From positions 9,892,230 through 9,956,229 of the forward strand of contig JAMXIF010000031.1 in the NCBI GenBank assembly GCA_028583685.1: a stretch of 64,000 bases of DNA. The letters are read 5' to 3'. Below the pieces are notes generated by a model. The model saw nothing but the letters and a program-made list of their open reading frames with translations. It did no database searches and had not been told where the DNA came from. This document shows, in pieces, positions 1 through 11,420 of this stretch. Numbering within the stretch: the stretch's first letter is position 1; the number at the start of each line of letters is the position of its first letter. The position numbers were made by a program, and so were the translations under genes. The DNA is from Petaurus breviceps papuanus. Taxonomy: Eukaryota; Chordata; Mammalia; Diprotodontia; Petauridae.

Positions 1-224
1 CCTACAGAGGTAAAAATCATAGGTCTGCTCCAAAAAAAAGAGAAAATAAAATTTTTTTTAAACCTTATATGATTAAAATTTTGTAGATAAGTAACCTTTA
101 GATTAATTATCTTTCAAATATTTTAATTTTTGGACTTATATTTCTCTCATTTCCTCAGTGTTCAGGTAACAATATGTTTTGCTTGCTGTTTCACACAGAC
201 ACTTCTGAGCAATATGTGGGGTTT

Positions 225-470
225 TTTTATTAAGTCATATTAGGCTCTACATGACCCCATTTGGGGTTTCCTTGGCAAAGAAACTGGAGTGGTTTTTTAT
301 TTCCTTCTCCAGCTGATTTTATAGATGAAGAACTGAGGCAAACAGGGTTAAGTGACTTGCTCAGGGTTACACAGCTTAGTAACTGTGTGAGACCAGATTT
401 GGACGTGGAAACATGAGTCTTCCTGATTGCAGGCCTGGTATGCTGTCCACTGCCCAATTAGCTGCCCCAG
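225..470 (-). mobile_element. tRNA-headed SINE with RTE-like tail (MAR1 type)
   Basis: Read on the - strand it has a tRNA-like head, a MIR-like core (CAGTTCCTCATCTATAAAAT) and a tail similar to RTE/BovB 3' ends (CCAAATGGGGTCATG). It is diverged and lacks clear target-site duplications. Confidence 0.75.
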
Positions 471-1390
471 TGTATGGTTAGGGTTTGCTTATTTTCCAGT
501 GTTGTGGTAGCACTGATCAGTGTAGAACTTTTGCTTATGTGGTATTTGAGCTCAGAGTTTTTTCATAACCTAAGATGAAATTTCCTTTTAGTAATTAGAG
601 CATGCAACAAAAAAAAGAATTAATTTGTTTTGTTTCCATTATGTCCTTTCATTTCAGTTGATTGTCTTCTTATGGATGACTAATACAGTAATGGTAAATA
701 ATATTTAGGCCTCATTGTTTTTATAAAAGCAATTTAAAGGAGACCAAAGGACAAAGTTTCTCTTAATTTACTTACTAACAATATTCTCCAGACTAGCTCA
801 TAACTTAAAGAAAAAGCAGACAGTAGTCTGGACTTGAATCCAAATTGTGATATTTAGAGAGCTGACTCACTTCAGTAGTAGCCATTAGGTAAACTGTTAC
901 TAATATGTTAATGGAAAATATAAATAATTGGATCTAAGTGTAAGTGATATATAGTGATTCTAAAACATAAGTATATGCCCTTCTAATGATAAACTTCAAA
1001 TTTCTTTCTTTAAAAATTACATTTGACAAATATTCTATACCTGTGGTAGAAAAAAGCATTGATATTTCAAGGTGTTTTTTTTTTTCTTTAATGTTAAAAA
1101 AAAAAACACCCATGGTTTTGTCATCCCTATGCAGGTGTCTCCCATATCTTTATGTTCACCTATATCTCTTTCCTGAGTCCCAGTCCAGCATCACCAGTTG
1201 CTTCTTAGGTAATCTTCACCCCAATATTCTACAGTAATCTCAAAATCATTTTGTTTAAACAACTCACGGTTTTATTCCACTCTCACAATCATTACCTTAG
1301 ATTTAGGCCTTCATTACCTCTCTCCTGGACGATGGCCTAGTAATTGTTTTCTTTGCTTACAGTCTTTCAATCTTCAATCCATCCTCTACA
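471..1390. other. Intron, nothing recognised
   Basis: AT-rich intronic sequence without a supported gene or repeat. Confidence 0.6.
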
Positions 1391-1817
1391 TACCGTGTTT
1401 CCCTGATAATAAGACCTATCCCGAAAATAAGCCCTCCCCTTATTGTGTAAGATTCCTCTAAAATAAGCCCTCCCCCCAAAATAAGCCCTATTGAGATTGC
1501 TACTGTAGTGAAGGTGATCCCCTGCACTACACGCTACATTACGGTACCCTCTGTATGCACCGTTCCCCCCCCAGGTGAAATGCACGCCGTGCTCTGAGCT
1601 GCATCCAATCAGACCTGCAGCAGTGAGCGCGTCATCCTATTCTTCCCCAGTAATTTGCTTATTGAATAAAGGTACATTTTTTTGTTCACATTTACCTGTT
1701 TATTAAAATTGCTGTCAATGTTCATTAAAATAAGCCCTCCCCTGAAAATAAGCCCTCTGGTGTTTTTCTGTCCAAAAAATTAATAAGACAGTGTCTTATT
1801 ATCGGGGAAACACGGTA
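1391..1817 (+). mobile_element. TA-flanked MITE, copy 1
   Basis: Terminal inverted repeats begin CCGTGTTTCCCTGATAAT at the left and end in the complement of CCGTGTTTCCCCGATAAT at the right, and TA flanks both ends (1391-1392, 1816-1817). The body contains the repeated motif AAAATAAGCCCTCCCC and a GC-rich middle with retained CpG. There is no coding capacity. TA duplication and length suggest a non-autonomous Tc1/mariner-type element; that class is inferred from the ends only. Confidence 0.85.
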
Positions 1818-2204
1818 GCTCCCAAAATGCTCTTCTGATTCAGCCACCTCTATGTTCCAGAAACTACTGGCATTTTCTTGCCTCTTGGATAAAAATACAA
1901 ATTCCTCAGTTTGGCATTAAAAACCCTTGAGAAACTAGCTTTTTAAAGTACCATACATCCATATTAGTTGCACATTACTATACTTGTGGACTGTATGATT
2001 CAACCAAACTATCCATCTTTCTATTCCTCGTGTACAATAATAGCTAATCTTTTTTTTCAATGCCTAGAACATTCTTTCTTTTCACTTCTCCCTGGTAGAA
2101 TCATTAGCTTTGATCCCCTGTAGGAATTTCCTGTTCTCTTTGCCTAAGTTTATTGCTTCTCTTCTTCAACCTCTAATTATTCTGTACTGTGCATAATTTT
2201 GTAT

Positions 2205-2455
2205 GGAAGCATCGTGGTACAGTCTGTAGATCTTCAGTCTTGGGTCCAAGAAGACCTAGGTTCAAGTCTAGCCACTGACACATGGTTACTGTAACGCTGA
2301 ACAAGCAGTTCAACCTCTCCGTGCTCTAGACAGCTCTTTGACAGAAAATGGATTGCATAGAAGCTATTGACTTGGGTGGATTGAAAAGGTTCTCATTGGG
2401 GAGTTCTCCTATGCCAGTGATACTCCAGGTCCAATCCTTATTCCCCTTTTAGGTA
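2205..2455 (+). mobile_element. MIR-like/old tRNA SINE inside an L2 tail
   Basis: GGTTCAAGTCTAGCCACTGACACA resembles a tRNA B box, followed by GCAGTTCAACCTCTC and a 3' part (CCAGTGATACTCCAGGTCC) that recurs in other relics here (19715-19830, 49505-49565). Diverged; the class is tentative. Confidence 0.5.
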
Positions 2456-2610
2456 TATACTTACCTATGTAAATGTTGTTTTCCTGTAATACAATTTAAG
2501 GACCTTAAGGGTCAGGACCATCTTGCTTTTGTATTCCCAGTGTGCATGGCATTGCCTGATACATGGTAAACATCCACAGTTTCTTCTTGAATTGAGAGAA
2601 AAAATAAATT
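2456..2610 (+). mobile_element. L2 LINE 3' end relic
   Basis: TTAAGGACCTTAAGGGTCAG, CTTTTGTATTCCCAGTG and a GCATTGCCTGATACATGG motif match the ancient L2 3' end. The upstream part of the same relic probably extends to about 2010 before the SINE. Confidence 0.5.
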
Positions 2611-3624
2611 AAAACAAATTAATGTAAAATATTTGATCTAAGGTACATAGTAATTCAGTAGGTTTTCTTAACTTGAGCTAATGAACAGTGTCAACTGACC
2701 AGGTTAGTGTCATATGCGGTTAGAGATGATACTGATGATTACATTAAAATAATCTTTTCTCCTTTAATACCTTTTAAGATATGAGCAGATACATTTGTGA
2801 CATATAAAATTAGAAGCTCTAGATTATTTTATAATCTGGCAGGTGATGTTTTGTGGGGAAAAAAATTCCATGTTTTAATTTTATATATATATGAAGTTTT
2901 TCATATTTGAAAATAAAAAGCAATTAATTCTCTTTTAAATTTCTCTTGACTTATATCAGAATGTGTTCATCATCACTGAATTTGATCGGTACACTATAAT
3001 TATATTTGAAGAGTAATTAGACCATAAGTCTCCTTTTTATTTTCCTATAATAGCTGTGAAAGAGATTGTATAGCAATTTTGGCTCTGTCTATATATCTTT
3101 TTAAAATTTGAAGAGTAGTGATACTTACCTGGGTTTATGATACAAATAAAATAGAGTTATTCTTGCTTTTCAAACAAATTATTTGTCTTGAAATAAAAAT
3201 TTACCTTCTTATTAGCGCTCCCACTATGCTTAGTATTTTCTTCTCTTACTAGAGAATATATTATAACTTCTAAATTTTAAACTTTATTATTTCTCTTATG
3301 GAAACAATGGTCTGAAGTTAGGACTATGGATTCTGCTATCATTAACTGTGTAACCTTTGGCAAGTGAACATCTCTATAAACTTCAGTTTTTTCTTTGTAA
3401 ACAGGAGTTTTAACTACATGATTTTAAAATTTGCTCATAGTTTTTTAAGTGTAGGATTCTTTGTCTCTTTTTACTAGTTTCTTAACATAAATTCTTTTGT
3501 GAATGGTTTCTTCATTTGAACCAGTCTTACTTTAGTCCATATACTGCTGTAGATGTTTAAATGAAGCTATTTTATAAATACAGGAAAGGAAACATAGTTT
3601 GGCATTATTGAGTATCCAATCAAT
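2611..3624. other. Intron, no clear repeat
   Basis: AT-rich; one MIR-like shred near 3300-3430 (ATTAACTGTGTAACCTTTGG). Otherwise nothing recognised. Confidence 0.55.
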
Positions 3625-4285
3625 CACTTTTTTAAAAAAAAATTTATTTTTAGTTTTCAGCATTCATTTCCACAAGATTTTGACTTACAGTTTTTCTCCC
3701 TCCATCTTTCCCCTACCCCCACCCCAAAATAGCAAGCCTACTGAATACCCCTTCCCCCAATCTGTTCTGTCTTATATCCTCCCCACTTTGCCCCCTAACT
3801 TTCTAGTAGGGCAAGATGGGTTTCTATACCCTAGTACCTGTATATCTTATTTCCCAGTTGCATGTAAAAAACAAAACAAGCGAATTTTTTAACATTTGTT
3901 TTTAAAACTTTGAGTTCCAAATTTTTTTCCCCTTCTTCCCTCCTCACCCACCCCCACTGGGAAGATAATCAATGCAATATAGATTGTAAATGTGTAGTTA
4001 CCCACATCATTTCCATAGTAGTTATATTGTGAAAGACTAACTATATTTCCCTCTATCCTATCCCGCCTCCCACTTAATCTGTTTTCTCCTTTGACCCTAT
4101 CCCTTTTCAAAAATGTTTGCTTCTAACTAACTTTTCCCTAATCTGCCCTCCCTTCTATCCTCCCACCCTCTTATCCCCTACCCCCCTATTTTCCTGTAGG
4201 GTAAGATACCCTATTGAGTGTGTATGTTATTCCCTCCTTAGTCCAAATTCAATGAGAATCAGCAGTCAGTCATTTTTTGCAGAAA
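3625..4285 (-). mobile_element. HAL1 3' fragment, 5' truncated
   Basis: It matches, block for block, the 3' region of the full-length HAL1 at 20484-21290 (shared blocks such as GGGTAAGATACCCTATTGAG and CCCTTTTCAAAA on the + strand). It holds no ORF. 5' truncation is usual for target-primed LINE insertions. Confidence 0.75.
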
Positions 4286-4870
4286 TTAAAGTGTTGAATT
4301 GAAGAATCCAAGAATGAATGATGACCAACTCTTAGTATGTTCTTTTACTCCACTGGTTTTATTTTAGTCTTGAGTATCTTATTTGTCAGCTCGTAAGAAG
4401 CTGTACTAATAATAGCCTGAACTTAATTCTGAAGCTAAAGGATTTCAGCCTCTAGGGATATCATTCTGGCACTTCACAGCTCCACGAAATTAATTTGAAG
4501 AGTTTGATCAGCATAATGATGTGGAAACATGCAGTTAACTCTGTATGATTTTTTTAGTCTCACTTGGCTGTATGAAATTAACCCAGTTATTACAAAAGTG
4601 TCAACAAAACACATATGGCTACGTGTGCCCTGCTTCACTCAAGTGCCCAAACCTAAAATTTTAAATAACTTTGCATAATTGATGACTAGTTCATATTTCT
4701 CTTTTTTATTTCTCTTTAAGGATGAAAACTTTGAAGAAATATAGATAAAATTGACAAGTGAAGTTGAATACTAGTAGTTGATAATGGCCTTTTCTTTTCT
4801 GTACATGCATTTTCTATTTAAAAAAAAATATGTTATAACCTAGATTGAATCCAATTAAAAGTATTTGCCA

Positions 4871-5027
4871 GGGGTGGCTAGGTGGTACAGTGAATAGAGC
4901 ACTGACCTTGGAGTCAGGAGAACCTGAGTTCATATCTGGCCTCAAGACACTTAACACTTACTAGCTGTATGACTTTGGGCAAGTCACTTAACCCCAATTG
5001 CCCCTCCAAAAAAAGGCCAAAAAAAAT
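4871..5027 (+). mobile_element. Family A marsupial SINE
   Basis: tRNA-like head GGTGGTACAGTGAATAGAGC, tail TGGGCAAGTCACTTAACCCC and an A-rich end. A 10-bp duplication GTATTTGCCA flanks it (4861-4870, 5028-5037). Confidence 0.9.
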
Positions 5028-5163
5028 GTATTTGCCAAATGCAGTAAATTTATAGTTGTATATGCTTGGTAATTCTTCAATGTTTTCAAAGGGTTAAATA
5101 CTAAAATTTGAAAGATGGTTATTAGCTCAAAAAATCTGTTAGATCTTGACATGCTAAATTGTT

Positions 5164-5325
5164 TTTTTTTTGTTTTTTTTTTAGCAATAGGGGTTAAGTA
5201 ACTTGCTCAAGGTTACACGGCCAGTTATTTCTGGGTGTGGTGCTGAGTATCTGATCCCGGATTTGATCCAGGTCATCCCGACACTGGAGCCAGTGCTCTT
5301 ACTCGCTGAGCCACCTGGCCACCCC
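5164..5325 (-). mobile_element. Family B SINE
   Basis: On the - strand: GGCCAGGTGGCTCAGCGAGT, then AGATACTCAGCACCACACCC and a tail GAGCAAGTTACTTAACCCC with poly(A). A 17-bp duplication TGACATGCTAAATTGTT flanks it (5147-5163, 5326-5342), so the insertion is complete and fairly young. Confidence 0.88.
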
Positions 5326-5709
5326 TGACATGCTAAATTGTTACATAAAATGATAGTATAATGCATACAAGTTTTAGAAAATTGAAAATTATAGCATTTT
5401 GGTTATTCAATTCTGTATATCTCTTATTAATCCTTTATATACTGGCTTCATTTTTTTTTCTTTTTCCTCAACTAGTGAGCCCTTTCTTATGTCAAAGATA
5501 GAACAAACAAAAAACAGCTAATTAAAACCAATTAAAATATTAGCCACGTCCAATAGTATTCCATATTCCTAGTTGCCTACCTCTGCAGAGTAGGGTGGGA
5601 GGTATATCTTCTCAACTCAGCCAAGATTTTGATTATTAGTATCGCACAGTGTTTAGTTTTGTTGTGTTTGTCCTTTTGATTTATATTGTTGTTAGTAGTA
5701 TGCTTATTG

Positions 5710-5960
5710 TTCAGTCATTTTTCAATCGTTACCAATTCTTCATGTCCCTATTTGGGGTTTTCTTGGCAAAGATACTTGATTGGTTTGCCATTTCCTTCTC
5801 CAGCTCATTTTACAGATGAGAAAACTATGACCAACATGGTTAAATGACTTGTCCAGGGTCATACAGCTAGTAAGCATCTGAAGTCAGAATTGAACTCAGG
5901 AAGATTCATCTTCCTGACCCTAGGCCTGATGCTTTATCCACTGGGCCACCTAACCACCCT
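5710..5960 (-). mobile_element. tRNA-headed SINE with RTE-like tail
   Basis: Same family as 225-470, with TTGTTCAGTCATTTTTCAAT at one end and the complement of a tRNA-like head at the other. The flanks (GTAGTATGCTTA and GTGGTGTGCTAG) may be a decayed target-site duplication. Confidence 0.75.
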
Positions 5961-6429
5961 AGTGGTGTGCTAGTAAATGTTTAACAACTGGCTGAAAAAA
6001 GTGGTGGTGGAAATGTTTGTATTATATACTTTTAAAATTTAATCTGTATTATTACCATTTTCTCCATCAAAATCTCAAGAAAAAGTTCCCTAATTTGCAG
6101 TGAATAATTTTGTCAGCAGTACACACCTCTGACTGCTCTAACTCTGACCTACCTGCTGGCACTGCTCATTAGCTTAAACTAAGAAAAGTGCCTGCTGAAT
6201 GACAAAGGATATATCTTGGCTCAAGCATTTTACACTAATTCATTTTCATTTAGTTCCCCTTTTTTCAAACAAAACAATAAATCAGTCCCTGTTTTATAGC
6301 ATTTGTGAACTTCCAAGGTGTAAATGCTCACACTGAAAATTTAAAAGTACCTTTGAGCTGACTGAAGTATATTTCTAATTGTTGTCGTTATGTGTACTAT
6401 TTTCTTGGTTTTGCTTACTTCACCCTTTT

Positions 6430-6765
6430 ATTAGTTGACAGAGGTCTTCCAATATTTCTCTGAATTCTTTGTTTTCATTATTTCTCACAGCATATTGATA
6501 TTGAATTATATTTACATAATGTAATTTGCCTAATTTTTACTCAAATGATGGAAATCAACTTGTTTCCAATTCATTCTACTATAAAAAAATGTTGCTACAG
6601 ATACATCAATGTGGGATATATCTTTCTTTGGGGCATAAGCCTAATAGCGTCATCTCTCTACAAAGTCATTTGAACATTTTAGTCACTTTAAAAAAGCTCA
6701 AACCTTCCATCTTGCTTTCCAGAATGTTCATATCAATTCATGTTCCACTAATAGTGTTTTAGTGT
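6430..6765 (-). mobile_element. Old L1 3' fragment
   Basis: On the + strand it shows the antisense landmarks of L1 ORF2 C-terminus and 3'UTR: CTATAAAAAAATGTTGCTAC, TCTTTGGGGCATAAGCC and CCAGAATGTTCATATCAATTC. Heavily diverged. Confidence 0.55.
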
Positions 6766-7059
6766 CCTTGTTATGTGCGTATTGCCACATATTGCATTTC
6801 CCCCACTCCCCACCCTTTTACTTTTCCTGGCTTTTCATCTTGGTCATTTTGTTGGATATAAAATGAAACCTTAAATTTTTTTTTTATTCCTTTTTTTCTT
6901 ATTTTTTACTGACTTTGACATATTCTTTCCTATGATGGTAAATAGTTGACAATTTTTCTTTTGATAACTGTATCCTTTTACTATGTATACAGTGGAGAAT
7001 GAATTTTTGTCTTCTATAGTTTTATTAATTTTCTGTTTGTCTTGAATATCTGGTTCTTA

Positions 7060-7305
7060 TTTGTTGTTCAGTCATTGCCTGACTCTTCATGACTACATTT
7101 GAGGTTTTCTTGGCAAAGATATCGGGTAGTTTATAATTTTCTTCTCCAGTTCATTTTACAGATGAGGGAACTGAGGCAAATAGGGCAAGTTGAGAAACTG
7201 AACAGGTTGCCCAGTGTTACACAGTAATTGTCTGAGGCCTGATTTGAACTCAGGAAGATGTGTCTCCTGATGCCAGGCCTGGTACTCTATCCTAGTTGCT
7301 CATCA
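7060..7305 (-). mobile_element. tRNA-headed SINE with RTE-like tail
   Basis: TTTGTTGTTCAGTCATTGCC at the left, the core CATTTTACAGATGAGGGAAC and the truncated complement of a tRNA-like head at the right. Diverged. Confidence 0.75.
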
Positions 7306-7346
7306 GATACTGATTAGAGATATTTAATGCAAAGATTTTTTTCTTC

Positions 7347-7511
7347 GGGGGCGGCTAGGTGGCACAGTGAGTAAAAGCGCCAGCCCCAGAGTCAGGAGGA
7401 CCCGAGTTCAGTTCCAGCCTCAGACGCTTAACCCCCACACAAAAAAAACTAGCCGTGTAACCTTGGGCAAGTTACTTAACCCCAATTGCCCTCTAAAAGG
7501 CAAAAAAAAAA
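7347..7511 (+). mobile_element. Family A SINE
   Basis: GGGGGCGGCTAGGTGGCACA head, GAGTTCAGTTCCAGCC B-box-like sequence, an internal A-rich insertion and tail TTGGGCAAGTTACTTAACCC. The flanks AAAGATTTTTTTCTTC and AAGACTTTTTTTTCTTC are near-identical duplications. Confidence 0.85.
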
Positions 7512-7994
7512 AAAGACTTTTTTTTCTTCTCATTTGATACTTTACCTTCTTATCCTATTTCTATTGATTTTGTTCCTGTGAAAACAGACGAATCCTATGG
7601 GATCCTTATCTATGTTCTCTCTTAGATCCTCCATAGCAAATTTACCCAACATGTGGGGAAGTATTCTGTGGGTACTGGTGTGTATTGTTTATCTGTAATT
7701 TCTTATTCTTGCTGTTTGACTGGATTACCTACTTTTATGATGATACATTTCCTGGGTCATATCTTTTCGGTCACTTTCTTCAGGTATATTTTCACTGGAA
7801 ATATGCTGCAGCCTACTTATGCCCACCAAACATTTCTTTGTTACAAGATTGTTAGGCAAACTATCAAATTTGATTCTTTGTAGTTGATGGTAGTCTAAGA
7901 TTGGCAGCCATATGTCAGCACTAGAAAGACTCTTGTACTCTAGTGTATCTGTGATCCCATTGATATGAATGATCCTTCCAGGTATACAGATTGC

Positions 7995-8275
7995 ATTCTG
8001 GGTAGCAAGGAGGCATGATGTTTAGAGCACGAGATTCAGGAAGACCTAACTCCAAATCCAGCCTCAGATACTGACTTGCTCTGTGCACAAATCACCTATG
8101 CTCTGTTTGCCTCAGTTTCCTCAGCCATGAAAAAAATGGGATAATAATATTACCTACCTCTCAGGCTGTTTTGGGGATCGAGTGAGACAATATTTGTAAA
8201 GCACCTAGCCTCGTGCCTGGCATATAGTAGTTGCTACATAAATGGTGGCTGTTATTGCCACTGCCACTAGCACTC
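7995..8275 (+). mobile_element. MIR-like SINE
   Basis: TCCAAATCCAGCCTCAGATA, the core TGCCTCAGTTTCCTCAGCC and a 3' half with GTAAAGCACCTAG and CATATAGTAGTTGCTA match the MIR/CORE-SINE layout. Confidence 0.65.
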
Positions 8276-8430
8276 TGTCAGCTATGCCCTCCCATAAAAT
8301 CCCTTCTCAGAGTGAATAGTAATGGAGCACGCACTCTTCTCATCTTATTTTGATTGACCCTCTTGTAATGTGATTGATCCATCATCTCTCCCCTCTCCTC
8401 CTAGTAGTTCTCTGAGAACATTCTTTACAT

Positions 8431-8622
8431 GAGTGGTGTCAAACTCCAACAGGAGAGGATGTCTGTAACTGCATATTGACTTAGAAAACTACAAATTAAC
8501 ATCATTTTGGTTGTATTTTTATTTATTTTCTTAAACATTTCCCAATTGCATTTGAATCTGTGTCCACTGCACATGGAATTTTTGCTAGTAATTATACCTG
8601 GGCAGTAAGTTTGACACCTCTA
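8431..8622. mobile_element. hAT-type non-autonomous DNA transposon
   Basis: The ends GAGTGGTGTCAAACTCC and the complement of TAGAGGTGTCAAACTT are inverted repeats, about 190 bp apart. The 8-bp flanks CTTTACAT and GTTTATAC agree at five of eight positions, consistent with a decayed hAT duplication. No coding capacity. Confidence 0.6.
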
Positions 8623-8805
8623 GTTTATACCACTTCTGCATGATTCTTTTTTTAATGTATTGAAGCATGTTCAGCACCTGCCATGTGCCTCTACATTGCC
8701 CTTTGGTTGTTCTTGAACTTCATTTGTTTTAAGGTTATAGCATTCCCTCACTTAATCGCCAGAAGCATTCTATGTTAAAAAGGTTAATTTTCCTTATTTA
8801 AAAAA

Positions 8806-8850
8806 GTGTGCACATGCACACACACGTGTATGTGTGCACGTACACGTGTA
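8806..8850. repeat. 45-bp alternating purine-pyrimidine tract
   Basis: Unbroken purine-pyrimidine alternation mixing CA/GT, CG and TA steps, with local self-complementarity (GTGTGCACATGCACAC). This is the sequence type that can adopt Z-DNA or cruciforms. Confidence 0.9.
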
Positions 8851-8884
8851 GTAGTCAGCCTTATTTACAAAGGAGAAATACTAG

Positions 8885-9485
8885 AAGCTTTCCCAATATG
8901 TACAGTGGTAATTACATCAAGGTTGTCCCCACTCTCACTGTTATTTAACATAGTTGTAGAAATGCTAGTTATTGCAGTAAGACAAAAAAAAGAAGCCAAG
9001 TGCATAAATATTGGCAAAAGAGGGGAAAATATATTCATTAATAGATGATATATTCAGTAATAGATGACATGATCATTTTCATAGAGAATCAGTGATAGAA
9101 AGTAATTAGGATAATTAGGTGCTTCATTAAAATAACAGCATAAATATATAATCGTAAAAATTGTCAGCTTTTCTCCACAGAAATAGCAAAAACAAAGAAG
9201 AAAATCTCCATGAGTCAGCTTACCAAGGCGTGCTTAAAAACTTTACAAGTACAATAATAAAGGCAGAATTAAATAATTGGAAGAATATTCATTGCACCAG
9301 AACAATATAATAATGTATATACTACTAAAATTAATTTATAACTTTAGCATTCCAGCTATCAAACTACTAAGGAAAATTCATTTGGAGGAATAAATGTTAT
9401 AGAATCTTTAAGGAGGTACTGAAAAAAATAAGAGGAACAAAAGGAGCATAGAAAGGTCTCAGATATATTATAAAGCAGTAATGGT
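8885..9485 (+). mobile_element. L1 ORF2 (reverse transcriptase) relic
   Basis: On the + strand it keeps L1 ORF2 landmarks: CCCCACTCTCACTGTTATTT (PLSPLLFN after the motif), ATAGATGACATGATCATTTT (the FADDM active-site region, diverged) and later TTATAAAGCAGTAATGGTC. No usable frame remains. Confidence 0.7.
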
Positions 9486-9489
9486 CTCA

Positions 9490-9755
9490 TCTCTACTTCT
9501 TAGAAGCCCCATCTTCCTTTAGAGCCCAGTTAAAGTGCTACTTCCCATATGAGAACTTTGATAATTCAGCTACTAGCACCTCTATCCCCAAATTACTTTT
9601 TACATTTTGTCTTCTATGTGTACATATCATTTTCCTTTATAGTAAGTGAGCTTCTTTAGGGCATTGAGTTGTTTCATTATTGTATTTGTATCCTCAGCAC
9701 TTCGTATAATACCTGAGATATAGGTGCTTAATAAACGCTGATTGAGTATACATAA
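9490..9755 (+). mobile_element. L2 LINE 3' end relic
   Basis: GAGCCCAGTTAAAGTGCTAC, GAGCTTCTTTAGGGCATTGA and GTGCTTAATAAACGCTGATT are the classic L2 3' landmarks. Confidence 0.65.
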
Positions 9756-9781
9756 ATTCATTTCTTTAAGAAAGGCATTGG

Positions 9782-9953
9782 GGGGCGGCCAGGTAGCACA
9801 GCGAGTAAGAGCACCAGCTCCAGTGTCAGGATTACCTGGGAATCAAATCTGGGCTCAGATACTTTGCACCACACCCATAGATAACTGGCCGTGTAACCTT
9901 GAGCAAGTTACTTAACCCCAATTGCTTAAAAAATAAATTAATTAATTAAAAAA
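9782..9953 (+). mobile_element. Family B SINE
   Basis: GGGGCGGCCAGGTAGCACAG head with AGCGAGTAAGAGCACC, CAGATACTTTGCACCACACC, and tail CCTTGAGCAAGTTACTTAAC with an A-rich end. A perfect 14-bp duplication AAGAAAGGCATTGG flanks it (9768-9781, 9954-9967). Confidence 0.9.
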
Positions 9954-10109
9954 AAGAAAGGCATTGGAAGTTAATCCAGCATTTCTGTTGAATGAATTAC
10001 AATTGCATTGTGCAGGATTATAGCGTTTCACAATATATAAAAACACTAATAGTGCCTTTTGTCTGAGATTATATACAGTTTGCTTTGTATATATCTTGTA
10101 TGTGTATAG

Positions 10110-10250
10110 CTGTTTTCATAATGTTGTCCCACTAGAATATGAATTGTATGAAGGCAGAGACAACATATTTGCCCTTTTTGTTTGTATCTTTATCCCTTAT
10201 AAACAGTTCCTGATAGGTAGGAAGTGCTTAATAAATGTTTGTTGCCTTAT
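10110..10250 (+). mobile_element. L2 LINE 3' end relic
   Basis: GAATTGTATGAAGGCAGAGA and AGTGCTTAATAAATGTTTGT fit the L2 terminal segment. Confidence 0.55.
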
Positions 10251-10544
10251 TTAATATACAAATACATTTAATACAAGATCATATGAGTTTTGTAAATCTT
10301 ATGGCCTAATTTCAGCAGTCCTAGAGTATAGAGGAAGAAAGGATTATTATGTATCATGTAATGTATTAGCATACATTGTGGACAGCTTTATGAAGGAGCA
10401 AAGAAAACATTGGGAATTGTGCTGGATTTAGGGCTAGTGTCTTTGGTTATTTATTTCCTGTAGGACTTAAGTAGTCAGTGTCCTACAGTGTAAAACATGA
10501 CTGAATTTTGAGTGTGAGTACTTTATTAAAATACTACTTTTGCC

Positions 10545-10790
10545 ATTTTTTGAATGTGCAACCTTAGGTAAGTCACCCAACATCTGTAGACTTCAGTTTC
10601 TTCATCTGTAAAGTGAACAGATTGGATTAGATTAGTGCTTCTTAAACTATGGGTCCTGACCCCGCATGGGGTCGCAGCCCACATTTTAAGAGGCGTTGAA
10701 GGGGTTTCGAGTGGGAAAAGTTTAAGAAATCCTGGATTGGATGACTTTTAGTATCCTTTCTAACTCTAGATCTATGATCACCTGTTATTT
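10545..10790 (+). mobile_element. MIR-like SINE, split by a hAT element
   Basis: TGCAACCTTAGGTAAGTCAC, CAGTTTCTTCATCTGTAAAG and, after the insert, GGATGACTTTTAGTATCC and TAACTCTAGATCTATGATC belong to one old SINE. A small DNA transposon at 10633-10734 interrupts it. Confidence 0.65.
10633..10734. mobile_element. 102-bp hAT-type MITE nested in a SINE
   Basis: Inverted ends TAGTGCTTCTTAAACT and the complement of CAGGATTTCTTAAACT, with GTCCTGACCCC and GGGGTCGCAG between. The 8-bp flanks GATTAGAT and GATTGGAT match at seven positions, as expected of hAT elements. Confidence 0.85.
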
Positions 10791-11115
10791 GAGGTATCTC
10801 TTAAAAGATTGGAAAGGGAATCATTTGGGAAGATGGAACAGGAGCTATTATATTATAGATAAGAGAGCATTAGGCGAGCAAAGGCATAGGGTCCGAGCAT
10901 ATCTAAGGTAGAATAGATAAGAAACAAAATTGAGAAAAGAAGATATGATAGTGTGAAAAATGCAAAGGATTAGTAATGCCAGGCTAAGAATTTTAAATGT
11001 CAGTTGCATAGGTAAAAGAGAACCATGGTTTTGAAGTAGGGAAATGGCAATAATAATAGTGACTTATGGAAAATGAATCTTGTGACAATGTGTGAAATTA
11101 AGAATTGTAGAATTT

Positions 11116-11287
11116 GGGGGTGGCTAGGTGGCACAGTGAATAGAGCATTGGCCCTGGAGTCAGAAAAACCTGAGTTCAGATCCAGCCTCAGACACTTAAT
11201 ACTTATTAGCTGTGTTACCTTGGGCAAGTCACTTAACCCCAATTGCCCTGCCTTCCCCCTCCAAAGAAACTCCCCCTACCCCCAAAA
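11116..11287 (+). mobile_element. Family A SINE, 130 bp before a UBE3C exon
   Basis: GTGGCTAGGTGGCACAGTGA head and GGGCAAGTCACTTAACCCC tail. The flanks AGAATTGTAGAATTT and AGAATTGTAGAGTTT (11101-11115, 11288-11302) are a near-perfect duplication. Confidence 0.9.
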
Positions 11288-11420
11288 AGAATTGTAGAGT
11301 TTCACAAAGGGAATGATTTTGGGGGGGTTATTGGAAGTACAAAGCTAACAGTAGAGTCATGGTAGTAGAGATAGAAAGTTATGAATGAAATAACCAAACT
11401 CTATAATTTTATTTTTATAG

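Noticed and set aside
1400-1500. Evenly repeated AATAAGCCCTCCCC motif, CRISPR-like at first sight
   Set aside because: It is internal to a MITE in a vertebrate genome, with no unique spacers.
1367-1585. Repeated peptide frames rich in GRAYFRG (also 51309-51542, 55675-55899, 59389-59589)
   Set aside because: Translations of the MITE repeats; they are not conserved as proteins between copies.
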